Source of the DNA: CAMLIZ01 sp036231905
Lineage (GTDB): Bacteria > Pseudomonadota > Gammaproteobacteria > Burkholderiales > Burkholderiaceae_C
Assembly: GCF_036231905.1 (NCBI RefSeq)
Contig: NZ_JAZARE010000008.1
Coordinates: 62,001-126,000, forward strand
Length of the DNA stretch: 64,000 nucleotides
Direction of reading: 5' to 3'
The notes beneath the pieces were generated by a model. That model saw only the letters and a program-made list of their open reading frames with translations. It was not told the origin of the DNA and made no database searches. Below are positions 31,551-39,306 of the stretch, piece by piece. A program made the translations under genes and the position numbers. Numbering within the stretch: the stretch's first letter is position 1; each line of letters starts with the position of its first letter.

Positions 31551-31942
31551 GCGACAAGGCAGCAGACAAGCCGACCGCGTACGAGCGGCTGGGCGGCGAA
31601 GCCGCGGTGCGTGCGCTGGTGGACCGCTTCTACGACCTGATGGACCTGGAGCCCGGCTATGCCCGGCTGCGCGCGGTGCATCCCACCACGCTGGACGGCT
31701 CGCGCGACAAGCTGCACTGGTTCCTCTGCGGCTGGCTCGGCGGCCCCAACCACTACATCGAACGTTTCGGCCATCCGCGCCTGCGTGCGCGCCACCTGCC
31801 GTTTTCGATCGGCATCGTGGAGAGGGACCAGTGGCTGGCGTGCATGCACCAAGCCATGCATGAGATGGGTGTTGACGAGACGCTGGCCGACCGGCTGGCG
31901 GAATCGTTCTTCAATACTGCCGACTGGATGCGGAATCGTTAG
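31547..31942 (+). CDS. Group II truncated haemoglobin
   Basis: The 131-residue protein binds heme and probably O2, NO or CO. It has the family layout: YERLGGEAAVRALVDRFYDLM with Tyr at B10, the proximal His in HPRLRARHLPF, and the conserved Trp G8 in RDQWLACM. Group II members often give protection from nitrosative stress. It starts with GTG 31547, overlapping the MinD-like stop, which couples translation; this is the third gene of the trio. Confidence 0.92.
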   Translation: MSDKAADKPTAYERLGGEAAVRALVDRFYDLMDLEPGYARLRAVHPTTLDGSRDKLHWFLCGWLGGPNHYIERFGHPRLRARHLPFSIGIVERDQWLACMHQAMHEMGVDETLADRLAESFFNTADWMRNR

Positions 31943-32583
31943 CTCGTTGTCTGCCCCTTGAGCAGCACGATCAGCGCGCCGGCGCCTCCTTCCGGGCCGC
32001 GCGCCTGGGTGAAGGCCAGCACGTCGGCTTTCTGCACCAGCCACGCGCGCACCTTGCCCTTTAGCACCGGCGTGCGGCCCGGCGAGCCCAGGCCTTTGCC
32101 GTGCACCACGCGCACGCAGCGAAAACCCTGGCGCTCGGCTTCGCGCAGGAAGCCGCCCAGGCGCTCGCGTGCTTCGTCGCGGCGCAGGCCGTGCAGGTCC
32201 ACCTCGGCCTGGATCGCCCACTCGCCGCGGCGCAGGCGCTTGAGCACGTCCGGGCCGATGCCCTTGCGCCGGAAGCTCAGGCCCTCGTCGGTTTCCAGCA
32301 GGCGCTCCACGTCCATCTCATCGGAGAGCGCCTCGCGCAGCGCAGCGCGTTCGTCGAGCTCGCGCTGGCGCGGCAGGGGCAAGGGCAGGTGGCGCTGCAG
32401 CTCGGCCAGGCGCCGGTCCTTCAGGCGGTGCACCGGGCCCACGGAGCGGGCGAACAGTTCGCGTTCACGCAGCTGGCGCTGTTCGAGCGCGCGCTGCTGG
32501 GCCTCCAGCTCGGCGGCTTCGCGTCGGGCGTGGTCCAGCTGCATCTTCAGCGCCTTCAGCTCCGACAGCGCGCGCAGTTTCAC
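31939..32583 (-). CDS. Smr (MutS2 C-terminal) domain protein
   Basis: The 214-residue protein has a basic, coiled-coil N-terminal half and a C-terminal Smr domain with EVDLHGLRRDEARERL, VRVVHGKGLGS and RAWL. Smr domains are DNA or RNA endonucleases or binders. The start GTG 32583 overlaps the radC stop by GTGA; the open frame reaching 33327 is not a gene. Its 3' end overlaps the convergent haemoglobin gene by 4 bp. Confidence 0.88.
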   Translation of the reverse strand: MKLRALSELKALKMQLDHARREAAELEAQQRALEQRQLRERELFARSVGPVHRLKDRRLAELQRHLPLPLPRQRELDERAALREALSDEMDVERLLETDEGLSFRRKGIGPDVLKRLRRGEWAIQAEVDLHGLRRDEARERLGGFLREAERQGFRCVRVVHGKGLGSPGRTPVLKGKVRAWLVQKADVLAFTQARGPEGGAGALIVLLKGQTTS

Positions 32584-33254
32584 AACAGCCCGCGCTCCGC
32601 GAAAGACACCACGCCGGCGCGTGCGATCACCAGGTGGTCGAGCACGCGCACGTCCACCAGCGCCAGCGCGCTCTTCAGCGCCTGCGTGAGCAGCTCGTCC
32701 GCACGCGACGGTTCGGCCACGCCTGAAGGATGGTTGTGCGCCAGGATCACCGCGCCGGCGTTCAGGCTCATTGCGCGGCGCACGATCTCCCGTGGGTAGA
32801 CGCTGGTCTGTGAGAGCGTGCCGCGAAACATCTCCTCCAGCTGCAGCAGGCGATGCTGGCCGTCCAGGAACAGCACGGCGAACACCTCGTAGGGCAGCTG
32901 TGCGAGGTGCAGGCTGAGGTAGTCCTTCACCGTCTGCGGCGAATCGAAGGCGGGCGCGCTGCGCAGCTCCTGGCGCAGCGAGCGGCGCGCGATCTCCAAC
33001 AGCGCCGCCACTTCGGCGCGCTTGGCCGGCCCCAGGCCCTTGATGCGCTTCAAGTCCGCGGGTGCGGTGTTCAGCAGGCCGGCAAAACCGCCGAAGGCAT
33101 CGAGCAGTTGCTGCGCCAGCTGCAGCACCGGCGTGCCCTTGATGCCGGTGCGCAGCAACAGCGCCACCAGTTCGGCATCGGCCAGTGCCTGGGGCCCTTG
33201 CGCCAGCAGTTTTTCGCGCGGCCGCAGGGCGGCAGGCAAGTCCTTGATCAGCAT
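32580..33254 (-). CDS. radC: RadC-family JAMM/MPN+ protein
   Basis: The 224-residue protein has the metal-binding JAMM motif HNHPSGVAEPSRAD with an upstream Glu, and the FLDGQHRLL and QTSVYPREIVRRAM sequences. An N-terminal helix-hairpin-helix (LLNTAPADLKRIKGLGPAKR) suggests DNA contact. Proteins of this type were once linked to DNA repair but the function is disputed. ATG 33254 is preceded by a palindrome in the divergent region with slpA. Confidence 0.93.
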   Translation of the reverse strand: MLIKDLPAALRPREKLLAQGPQALADAELVALLLRTGIKGTPVLQLAQQLLDAFGGFAGLLNTAPADLKRIKGLGPAKRAEVAALLEIARRSLRQELRSAPAFDSPQTVKDYLSLHLAQLPYEVFAVLFLDGQHRLLQLEEMFRGTLSQTSVYPREIVRRAMSLNAGAVILAHNHPSGVAEPSRADELLTQALKSALALVDVRVLDHLVIARAGVVSFAERGLL

Positions 33255-33260
33255 GAAATG

Positions 33261-33273
33261 GGGTCAAAGACCC
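33261..33273. promoter_or_regulatory. Small palindrome GGGTC-AAA-GACCC between radC and slpA
   Basis: A 5-bp dyad 7 bp upstream of the radC start codon. A TAAAAT -10-like hexamer lies at 33281-33286 for the plus strand, 47 bp before the slpA start. The motif also resembles common dispersed repeats, so a regulatory role is uncertain. Confidence 0.4.
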
Positions 33274-33332
33274 TGGCTCGTAAAATCGCAGCCAGTCTAG
33301 GCCCTTAGCGCGCCCCCTCGCGCCCACCTCCC

Positions 33333-33776
33333 TTGAATGCCGTCCAACCGGGGTCGTTCCTGACCCTGCACTACCGCCTGACCGGCCCGCATGGCGACGA
33401 GCTGATCAACACCTTCAACGACAAGCCCGCCACGCTCTCGCTGGGCACCGGCGAGCTCGCGCCTGCCATGGAGGCGCGCCTCATGGGGCTGGAGGAGGGC
33501 ACGCATGCGCGCTTCGAGCTCGCGCCGGGCGAGGCCTTTGGCCAGCGCAGCCCTGACCTGCTGCAGCGGGTGAAGCTGGCGCTGCTGCACCAGCTGGGCG
33601 ACCCTGACGAGCAGTACAACGTCGGCGACGTGGTGCAGTTCCCCACGCCGGACGGGCAGGGCTCGTACGCCGGCGTGGTGCGCGAGGTCGGCAGCGACTG
33701 GCTGCTGTTCGACTTCAACCACCCGCTGGCGGGCGAAGCGGTGAGCTTCGAAGTGCAGCTGATCGGAGTGCTGTGA
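33333..33776 (+). CDS. slpA: FKBP-type peptidyl-prolyl isomerase, SlpA-like
   Basis: The 147-residue protein belongs to the SlyD/SlpA branch: an FKBP core (PATLSLGTGELAPAMEARLMGLEEG) with an inserted flap and the C-terminal DWLLFDFNHPLAGEAVSFEV. It lacks the His/Cys-rich SlyD tail. Start is TTG 33333, shortly after the radC divergent region. ispH follows, overlapping by GTGA if its GTG start is used, the same slpA-ispH order as in E. coli. Confidence 0.92.
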   Translation: MNAVQPGSFLTLHYRLTGPHGDELINTFNDKPATLSLGTGELAPAMEARLMGLEEGTHARFELAPGEAFGQRSPDLLQRVKLALLHQLGDPDEQYNVGDVVQFPTPDGQGSYAGVVREVGSDWLLFDFNHPLAGEAVSFEVQLIGVL

Positions 33777-33778
33777 AC

Positions 33779-34711
33779 ATGTCCGTGGTGAATGATGTTT
33801 TGCTCGCCGAGCCCCGCGGCTTCTGTGCCGGCGTCGACCGTGCGATCGAGATCGTGGAACGTGCGCTCACCAAGTTCGGCGCGCCCATCTACGTGCGCCA
33901 CGAGATCGTGCACAACACCTATGTGGTGAACGACCTCAAGGCCAAGGGCGCCATCTTCATCGAGGACCTGGCCGAGGTGCCGCCCGGTGCGGTGCTGGTG
34001 TTCAGCGCGCATGGCGTCAGCCAGGCCGTGCGGCGCGAGGCGGCCGAGCGCGGCTTCAGCGTGTTCGATGCCACCTGCCCGCTGGTGACCAAGGTGCATG
34101 TGGAAGTGGCCAAGCTGCACAAGGAAGGCTACGAATTCGTGATGATCGGCCACAAGGGCCACCCGGAGGTGGAGGGCACCATGGGCCAGCTCACCGACGG
34201 CATCTACCTGGTGGAGGACGTGGCCGACGTGCAACGGGTGCAGGTGACCAAGCCGGACAAGCTGGCGGTGGTGACGCAGACCACGCTGTCGGTGGACGAC
34301 GCGGCCGAGATCCTGGCCGCGGTGAAACAGCGTTTCCCGAACGTGCGCGAGCCCAAGAAACAGGACATCTGCTACGCCACCCAGAACCGGCAGGACGCGG
34401 TGAAGATCCTGGCGCCGCAGGTGGACGTGGTGGTGGTGGTGGGCAGCCCCACCAGCTCCAACAGCAACCGCCTGCGCGAGCTGGCCGAGCGCCTGGGCAC
34501 GCCGGCCTACATGGTGGACAGCGCCGACGACCTGCAGGCCGCGTGGTTCGCCGAGCGCCATCGAGTTGGCCTGACCGCCGGTGCCTCCGCGCCCGACATC
34601 CTGGTGCAGCAGGTGATCGACCGGCTGAAGGCGATGGGTGCGGTGTCGGTGCGCAAGATGAACGGCGTGGAGGAGCATGTGCAGTTCCCCTTGCCCAAGG
34701 GGCTGAAGTAA
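33779..34711 (+). CDS. ispH: 4-hydroxy-3-methylbut-2-enyl diphosphate reductase
   Basis: IspH reduces HMBPP to IPP and DMAPP in the MEP isoprenoid pathway using a 4Fe-4S cluster. Cluster cysteines are in PRGFCAGVDRAIEIVE, DATCPLVTKVHVEV and KKQDICYATQNRQDAV; the substrate His appears in HEIVHNTYVVN and the GSPTSSNSNRLREL loop is present. ATG 33779 is used; GTG 33773, overlapping the slpA stop, is possible. A terminator follows 5 bp after the stop. Confidence 0.97.
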   Translation: MSVVNDVLLAEPRGFCAGVDRAIEIVERALTKFGAPIYVRHEIVHNTYVVNDLKAKGAIFIEDLAEVPPGAVLVFSAHGVSQAVRREAAERGFSVFDATCPLVTKVHVEVAKLHKEGYEFVMIGHKGHPEVEGTMGQLTDGIYLVEDVADVQRVQVTKPDKLAVVTQTTLSVDDAAEILAAVKQRFPNVREPKKQDICYATQNRQDAVKILAPQVDVVVVVGSPTSSNSNRLRELAERLGTPAYMVDSADDLQAAWFAERHRVGLTAGASAPDILVQQVIDRLKAMGAVSVRKMNGVEEHVQFPLPKGLK

Positions 34712-34715
34712 GCCG

Positions 34716-34739
34716 AATCCCGCCCTGGCGCGGGATTTT
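34716..34739 (+). terminator. Terminator after ispH
   Basis: AATCCCGC and GCGGGATT form an 8-bp stem around CCTGGC, with TTTTG following. The Fur box begins two bases later, cleanly separating the two transcription units. Confidence 0.65.
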
Positions 34740-34740
34740 G

Positions 34741-34759
34741 GAGAATGAGAGTCATTCGC
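34741..34759. promoter_or_regulatory. Fur box upstream of flavin/ApbE operon
   Basis: GAGAATGAGAGTCATTCGC matches the 19-bp Fur consensus GATAATGATAATCATTATC at 14 positions, including the central AATGA/TCATT arms. It is 43 bp upstream of the outer-membrane-protein start, so iron repression of the whole operon is expected; this is inference from the motif. Confidence 0.65.
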
Positions 34760-34802
34760 GTTAAGATTCCGCGCTTTGCATCCTGAGCGCTGGAGTTTTC
34801 GA

Positions 34803-35693
34803 ATGTCCTGGTCCCGTTCCCTGTCCGTGTGCGCGTTGGCGCTGCTGTCGCTGCCCGCCCTGGCCGACGAAAACCTGTTCGGTTATGTGCGCGGCGCCGA
34901 AACGCTGCCCAAGGGCGCCGGCGAGGTGTACCAGTGGTTCACTCAACGTTCCGACAAGGGCGCCGGCCACTACCGCGCGCTGGACAGCAAGACGGAAGTG
35001 GAATACGGCCTGACCGACCGCTTCCAGCTGTCCGCCGAAGTGAACGCGATGGCGATCAACACCTCCGGCCTGCTGATCGATGGCTACCTGCCCGCCGAGC
35101 GCAAGACCGGCCTGCGCCTGCAAGGCCTGGAAGTGGCGGCCAAGTACAACTTCCTCAGCCCCGCCAAGGACGACTTTGGCCTCTCCGGCCTGGTCTCCTT
35201 CGAGTACGGCATCCTGGACCGGCATTCCGGCCAGAAGAAGACCGAATACGAAGTGGAAGGCGAGCTGCAGGCGCAGAAGTACTTTCTCGAAGGCCAGCTC
35301 ACCTGGGTGGGCAACATCGGCGTGCGCGCGGCGTATGAAAAACGCAAGCCCATCGCCAACCTGCCCGAAGGCTTTGACTGGCCGACCGACCCGGAGATGG
35401 AGATCTCCACCAAGCTGGGCACCGGCATCTCCTATCGCTTTGCGCCGGGCTGGTATGCCGGTGCGGAGCTGCTGCGCGAGGCCGAGTACGAAACCGAAGT
35501 GGGCCTGGAGCGCTGGACCACCTTCGGCGGCCCCAGCGTGCACTGGGCGGGCCAGAAGTGGTGGGCCACCTTCACCTGGTTCAAGCAGCTGCGCGGTGGC
35601 GGTGAAAAATACGAAGACCAAACCGAGGCGCACCTGCACCTGATCGAGAAGACCAAGAACGAAGTGCGGATCAAGATCGGCTACAACTTCTAA
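34803..35693 (+). CDS. Predicted outer-membrane protein of a Fur-regulated operon
   Basis: The 296-residue protein begins with a signal peptide (MSWSRSLSVCALALLSLPALADE, cleavage likely after ALA). The rest alternates hydrophobic and polar residues as in a beta-barrel, with repeated aromatic strand ends and a C-terminal Phe (KIGYNF), the usual signal for outer-membrane insertion. I do not know the exact family. Being first behind a Fur box and before an FMN-binding protein and ApbE, it may work in iron or other metal handling. Confidence 0.75.
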   Translation: MSWSRSLSVCALALLSLPALADENLFGYVRGAETLPKGAGEVYQWFTQRSDKGAGHYRALDSKTEVEYGLTDRFQLSAEVNAMAINTSGLLIDGYLPAERKTGLRLQGLEVAAKYNFLSPAKDDFGLSGLVSFEYGILDRHSGQKKTEYEVEGELQAQKYFLEGQLTWVGNIGVRAAYEKRKPIANLPEGFDWPTDPEMEISTKLGTGISYRFAPGWYAGAELLREAEYETEVGLERWTTFGGPSVHWAGQKWWATFTWFKQLRGGGEKYEDQTEAHLHLIEKTKNEVRIKIGYNF

Positions 35694-35704
35694 GAGGACC
35701 TGTG

Positions 35705-36247
35705 ATGCGCCGCCCGTTGGACCTTGCTGCGTTTCTGCTGCCCGCCGCGGCGCTGGTGTCGCCCGCGCACGCCACCGACTACCTGTCGGTGGCCCAGGCC
35801 CAGACGCTGCTGTTCCCTGCGGCCAAAAGCTTTGTCGAGCGGCCGCTGAAGCTGAGCGACGAACAGCGTGAGCGCATCAAGGCAGTGTCCGGCGTGCGCC
35901 AGCGCGCCGAGGAACAGAAGGTGTGGCGCGCGGAGCGCGATGGCGAGCTGCTCGGCTGGTTCCTGGTGGACGAGGTGATCGGCAAGCACGAGTTCATCAC
36001 CTACGCCACCGCGCTGTCGGCCGACGGCAAGGTGCTGGGCGTGGAGATCCTCAGCTACCGCGAGACCCATGGCGGGCAGATCAGGGACGCTGCCTGGCGC
36101 AAGAACTTCGTCGGCAAGACGCTGGCCAACCCGCTGAAGCTGGATGAGGACGTGCCCAACATCAGCGGCGCCACCCTGTCCTGCCGTAACGTGACGGACG
36201 GCGTGAAGCGGCTGCTCGCGATCCAGAAGCTGTATCTGCATGCCTGA
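35705..36247 (+). CDS. Exported FMN-binding domain protein (ApbE substrate)
   Basis: The 180-residue protein has an N-terminal signal peptide (cleavage near AHA) and an FMN-binding domain: GKHEFITYATALSADGKVLG, EILSYRETHGGQIRD and the flavinylation motif NISGATLSCRNVT, whose Thr after SGA is the usual site of covalent FMN. The partner flavinyltransferase ApbE is encoded directly downstream, overlapping by 8 bp. Such proteins carry electrons in the periplasm. A GAGG ribosome-binding site lies before ATG 35705. Confidence 0.87.
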   Translation: MRRPLDLAAFLLPAAALVSPAHATDYLSVAQAQTLLFPAAKSFVERPLKLSDEQRERIKAVSGVRQRAEEQKVWRAERDGELLGWFLVDEVIGKHEFITYATALSADGKVLGVEILSYRETHGGQIRDAAWRKNFVGKTLANPLKLDEDVPNISGATLSCRNVTDGVKRLLAIQKLYLHA

Positions 36248-37064
36248 ACAGCGTCGCATGCGCCCGCTGCTCGGCACCTTTGTCGAGGTGGGTGCGTGGG
36301 CGCCTGATGAGGCGGATGTGGCGCGTGCAGTGGATGCGGCCTTCGCGAGCCTGGCGCAGTCGCATGCGCGCTGGAGCTTTCATTCGGCGGACAGCGAGCT
36401 CTCGCTGCTCAATCGCGGGCCGGGTGACAAGGTCGCGCTTTCGGGCACCACCTTGCGGCTGCTGCGCGCGGCCCTGGCGATGACGCGCGCAAGCCATGGC
36501 GCCTTCAATTGCACGGTGGGTGGGGCGCTGGTCGCTCGCGGTGTGTTGCCGGATCATGGTGGGCCTGAGCCCGTGCCTGTGGGCGAAGCCGATGACGTGG
36601 TGCTGGGGTCTGGCTGGGCGCTGCTGCGCCGGCCCGTGCGCATCACGCTGGACGGCATCGCCAAGGGCTTTGCGGTCGATCTTGCGGTGCAGACGCTGCG
36701 CCGGTGTGGTGCCACCAGCGGGTGGGTGAACGCGGGTGGGGATCTGCGGGTGTTTGGCGAGCGCAGCGTGCCGGTGCAGCGCCGGGAGCTGGACGACAGC
36801 CTCACGCCCCTGGGGCAGCTGCGGAACGCGGCGCTGGCCTCCTCCCGCGTGGGGGGCGCACTCGACGAGCGCTTCCCTGGCTGCATCGTCGGCGCGCCGG
36901 CGAACGCCCCGGTAGAAGTGCTGAGCGTGGTGGCCCGCAGCGCCTGGCGCGCGGATGCGCTCACCAAGGTCGCAGCCCTCACGCCGCCGGCCGAGCGCGC
37001 GGCGCGGGTGGCGCAGCTGGGCGGTTGTCTGCTCGCGCCCACTGCATGGCGGCAAGCGGCATGA
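36240..37064 (+). CDS. apbE: FAD:protein FMN transferase
   Basis: ApbE attaches FMN covalently to Thr or Ser of target proteins in the periplasm, using FAD. Recognisable blocks are RPLLGTFVEVGAWA, the FNCTVGGALVARG region and ITLDGIAKGFAVD, followed by GWVNAGGDLRVFG and ADALTKVAALTPP. I see no clear signal peptide, whereas many ApbEs are lipoproteins; the start at ATG 36240 overlaps the substrate gene, so an alternative is unlikely. The downstream gene overlaps by ATGA. Confidence 0.93.
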   Translation: MPEQRRMRPLLGTFVEVGAWAPDEADVARAVDAAFASLAQSHARWSFHSADSELSLLNRGPGDKVALSGTTLRLLRAALAMTRASHGAFNCTVGGALVARGVLPDHGGPEPVPVGEADDVVLGSGWALLRRPVRITLDGIAKGFAVDLAVQTLRRCGATSGWVNAGGDLRVFGERSVPVQRRELDDSLTPLGQLRNAALASSRVGGALDERFPGCIVGAPANAPVEVLSVVARSAWRADALTKVAALTPPAERAARVAQLGGCLLAPTAWRQAA

Positions 37065-37522
37065 AGGGCTACCCACGCTGGTTCCAGCCGGCGTTGCTGG
37101 CCGGCTCGCTCGGCTTGTACGCCAGCGGATGCCTGCTGGCGCCCACCACCTTGCAGCTGCGCGCCGATTGGGATCTGGCGTGGCGGCTGGCCGCCAATGC
37201 GCGCATCGGCATGGCGGCGCTGCATGCCACGCTGGCCTTCGTGGTGCTGATGTTCGTCGGCGCCTTGTGGAGCGTGCACATGCGTTCGGGCTGGCGCCGC
37301 CATCGCCAGAAAAGCAGCGGCCTGCTGGTCGCGCTGCCGGCGTTGCTGCTGGCGCTCACCGGCGTGGCGGTGTACTACCTGGCCGACGAGGCGTGGGCCA
37401 ACGTGGCGGCCCTGGTGCACCTGGGCGTCGGCGTGTTGCTGCTGCTGCCCTTCCTGTGGCACCTCGTGGCCGGGCGGCGCCTGCGCCGGCGCCACCACCA
37501 CCATCATCCTCACCACCGCTGA
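37061..37522 (+). CDS. Small membrane protein with His-rich tail
   Basis: The 153-residue protein has four predicted membrane helices (about 10-30, 48-70, 87-107 and 116-136) with His in the second and fourth, LHATLAFVVL and LPFLWHLV, which could ligate heme as in cytochrome b561/DUF4405-like proteins. It ends in RRRHHHHHPHHR, a possible metal-binding tail. It overlaps apbE by ATGA and closes the Fur-box operon. In this setting it may feed electrons to the periplasmic FMN protein; that is inference. Confidence 0.7.
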   Translation: MKGYPRWFQPALLAGSLGLYASGCLLAPTTLQLRADWDLAWRLAANARIGMAALHATLAFVVLMFVGALWSVHMRSGWRRHRQKSSGLLVALPALLLALTGVAVYYLADEAWANVAALVHLGVGVLLLLPFLWHLVAGRRLRRRHHHHHPHHR

Positions 37523-37605
37523 CGCCGGCAAGCGCTCTCCTACAATCGGCGCTCCCTTCAAAGGCCCGCCGCAGCGCACCGATCGCGCCGGCGCACACCA
37601 CACCC

Positions 37606-38901
37606 ATGCTCGACATCGCCCTGCTTCGCCGTGACCTCGACGGCGTGATCGCCAAGCTGGACAAGCGTAAGTCGCCCCAGCCCTTCCTGGACGTTGCCCG
37701 CTTCAAGGCGCTGGAGTCCGAACGCAAGAGCATCCAGACCCGCACCGAGGAGCTGCAGGCCAAGCGCAACAGCCTTTCCAAGCAGATCGGCGTGCTCAAG
37801 GGCAAGGGCGAAGACACCTCGGCGGTGATGGCCGAAGTGGGCGGCATCGGCGACGAGCTGAAGGCCAGTGCCGAGCGCCTGGAGCAGCTGCAGGGCGAGC
37901 TCACCGGCATGCTGATGAGCGTTCCCAACCTGCCGCACGACAGCGTGCCGGTGGGTGCCGACGAACACGCGAACGTGGAAGTGCGGCGCTGGGGCAGCCC
38001 ACGCGAATTCGGCTTCGCGGTGAAGGACCATGTGGACCTCGGCCAGCCGCTGGGGCTGGACTTTGAAACCGGCGCCAAGCTGTCGGGCTCGCGCTTCACC
38101 TTCATGCGCGGGCCAATCGCCCGGCTGCATCGCGCGCTCGCGCAGTTCATGCTGGACGTGCAGACCACGCAGCATGGCTACACCGAGTGCTACACGCCCT
38201 ACATCGTCAACCGCGAGGTGCTGGAAGGCACGGGCCAGCTGCCCAAGTTCAAGGAAGACATGTTCTGGGTGCTGCGCGGCGGGAGCGAAGAACAGGCCGA
38301 GCAGTACCTCATCTCGACCTCGGAGATCTCGCTCACCAACAGCGTGCGCGAGCAGATCCTCGATGCCGCGCAGCTGCCCATGAAGCTCACGGCGCACAGC
38401 CCGTGTTTCCGCTCGGAAGCCGGTAGCGCCGGCCGCGACACGCGCGGCATGATTCGCCAGCACCAGTTCGACAAGGTCGAGATGGTGCAGATCGTGCACC
38501 CGGAAAAGAGCTACGACGCACTGGAAGAGATGACCCGCCATGCCGAGGCCATCCTGCAGAAGCTGGAGCTGCCCTATCGCGTGATGGCGCTGTCCACCGG
38601 CGACATGGGTTTTGGTGCCACCAAGACCTACGACCTCGAGGTGTGGCTGCCCGCGCAGAACGCGTACCGCGAGATCAGCAGCTGCTCCAACTGCGAAGCC
38701 TTCCAGGCCAGGCGCATGCAGGCGCGCTTCCGCAACGCGCAAGGCAAGCCGGAGCTGGTGCACACGCTCAATGGGTCCGGCCTCGCGGTGGGCCGCACGC
38801 TGGTTGCCGTGCTCGAAAACGGCCAGAACGCGGACGGCACCATCACCGTGCCCGCGGCGCTGCGGCCGTACATCGGCGGAGTGGAAGTGCTGCGCCCTTG
38901 A
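37606..38901 (+). CDS. serS: Serine-tRNA ligase
   Basis: SerRS charges tRNA-Ser. The 431-residue protein has the N-terminal long coiled coil (about residues 30-105) that reads the tRNA long arm, class II motif 2 SPCFRSEAGSAGRDTRGMIR and motif 3 LNGSGLAVGRTLVAVLE. ATG 37606 gives the standard MLDIALLRRDLDGVI start; longer open frame upstream overlaps the previous gene. The gene is followed 52 bp later by its own substrate tRNA-Ser(CGA). Confidence 0.97.
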   Translation: MLDIALLRRDLDGVIAKLDKRKSPQPFLDVARFKALESERKSIQTRTEELQAKRNSLSKQIGVLKGKGEDTSAVMAEVGGIGDELKASAERLEQLQGELTGMLMSVPNLPHDSVPVGADEHANVEVRRWGSPREFGFAVKDHVDLGQPLGLDFETGAKLSGSRFTFMRGPIARLHRALAQFMLDVQTTQHGYTECYTPYIVNREVLEGTGQLPKFKEDMFWVLRGGSEEQAEQYLISTSEISLTNSVREQILDAAQLPMKLTAHSPCFRSEAGSAGRDTRGMIRQHQFDKVEMVQIVHPEKSYDALEEMTRHAEAILQKLELPYRVMALSTGDMGFGATKTYDLEVWLPAQNAYREISSCSNCEAFQARRMQARFRNAQGKPELVHTLNGSGLAVGRTLVAVLENGQNADGTITVPAALRPYIGGVEVLRP

Positions 38902-38906
38902 TGGGC

Positions 38907-38912
38907 TAGAAT
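38907..38912 (+). promoter_or_regulatory. -10-like TAGAAT before tRNA-Ser
   Basis: TAGAAT lies 41 bp before the tRNA gene, with a GC-rich discriminator after it as in stringently controlled stable-RNA promoters. No good -35 is seen, so the tRNA might also be read through from serS. Confidence 0.35.
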
Positions 38913-38953
38913 CCGCGCTTCGCTCGAAATCGACCCGAGCGCGCGAGTTACCC

Positions 38954-39045
38954 GGAAAGGTGGCAGAGTGGTCGAATGCACCGGATTCGAAATCCGGCAT
39001 ACGGGTCCTCCCGTATCGGGGGTTCGAATCCCCCCCTTTCCGCCA
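38954..39045 (+). tRNA. tRNA-Ser(CGA)
   Basis: GGAAAGG pairs with CCTTTCC, closing a standard acceptor stem; the discriminator is G and CCA is encoded (39043-39045). The anticodon loop TTCGAAA gives CGA at 38988-38990, reading codon UCG. A long variable arm ACGGG..TCCTCC..CCGT confirms a class II serine tRNA, and the T loop GGTTCGAATCC is canonical. Confidence 0.97.
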
Positions 39046-39081
39046 GGTGCCAAGAGGTGAAGAGCCTCGGGAACCAAGATC

Positions 39082-39110
39082 AAGCCGCCCTTCGAGGCGG
39101 CTTTGTTTTT
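39082..39110 (+). terminator. Terminator after tRNA-Ser
   Basis: AAGCCGCC and GGCGGCTT form an 8-bp stem around CTTCGA, followed by TGTTTTT. The 196 bp from here to the HAF-repeat gene end show no further gene. Confidence 0.85.
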
Positions 39111-39306
39111 GAGGCTATGGGAAATGCTGCGAAGCGCCCCGTCGCTTCAGCGCAGCGACTTGCTGCTCGCCTGCCGGCGCGCTCTGGTTGCGCTGCTTGC
39201 CGCGGTGATCGACGTACGGCAGCGCAAACAGGGACAACCCCGAAAACGGCAGCAGAAACAGCGGCGCGAGCTTGCTTCTCCGAAACTGCTGCGCACCGTG
39301 CCACCG

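Noticed and set aside
32584..33327. N-terminal extension of the Smr frame
   Set aside because: Opposite frame of radC; the GTG overlapping the radC stop is the natural start.
39115..39306. Startless open minus-strand frame with a hydrophobic stretch after the HAF-repeat gene
   Set aside because: About 64 codons without ATG, GTG or ribosome-binding site; could be a remnant but chance openness in GC-rich DNA is enough.
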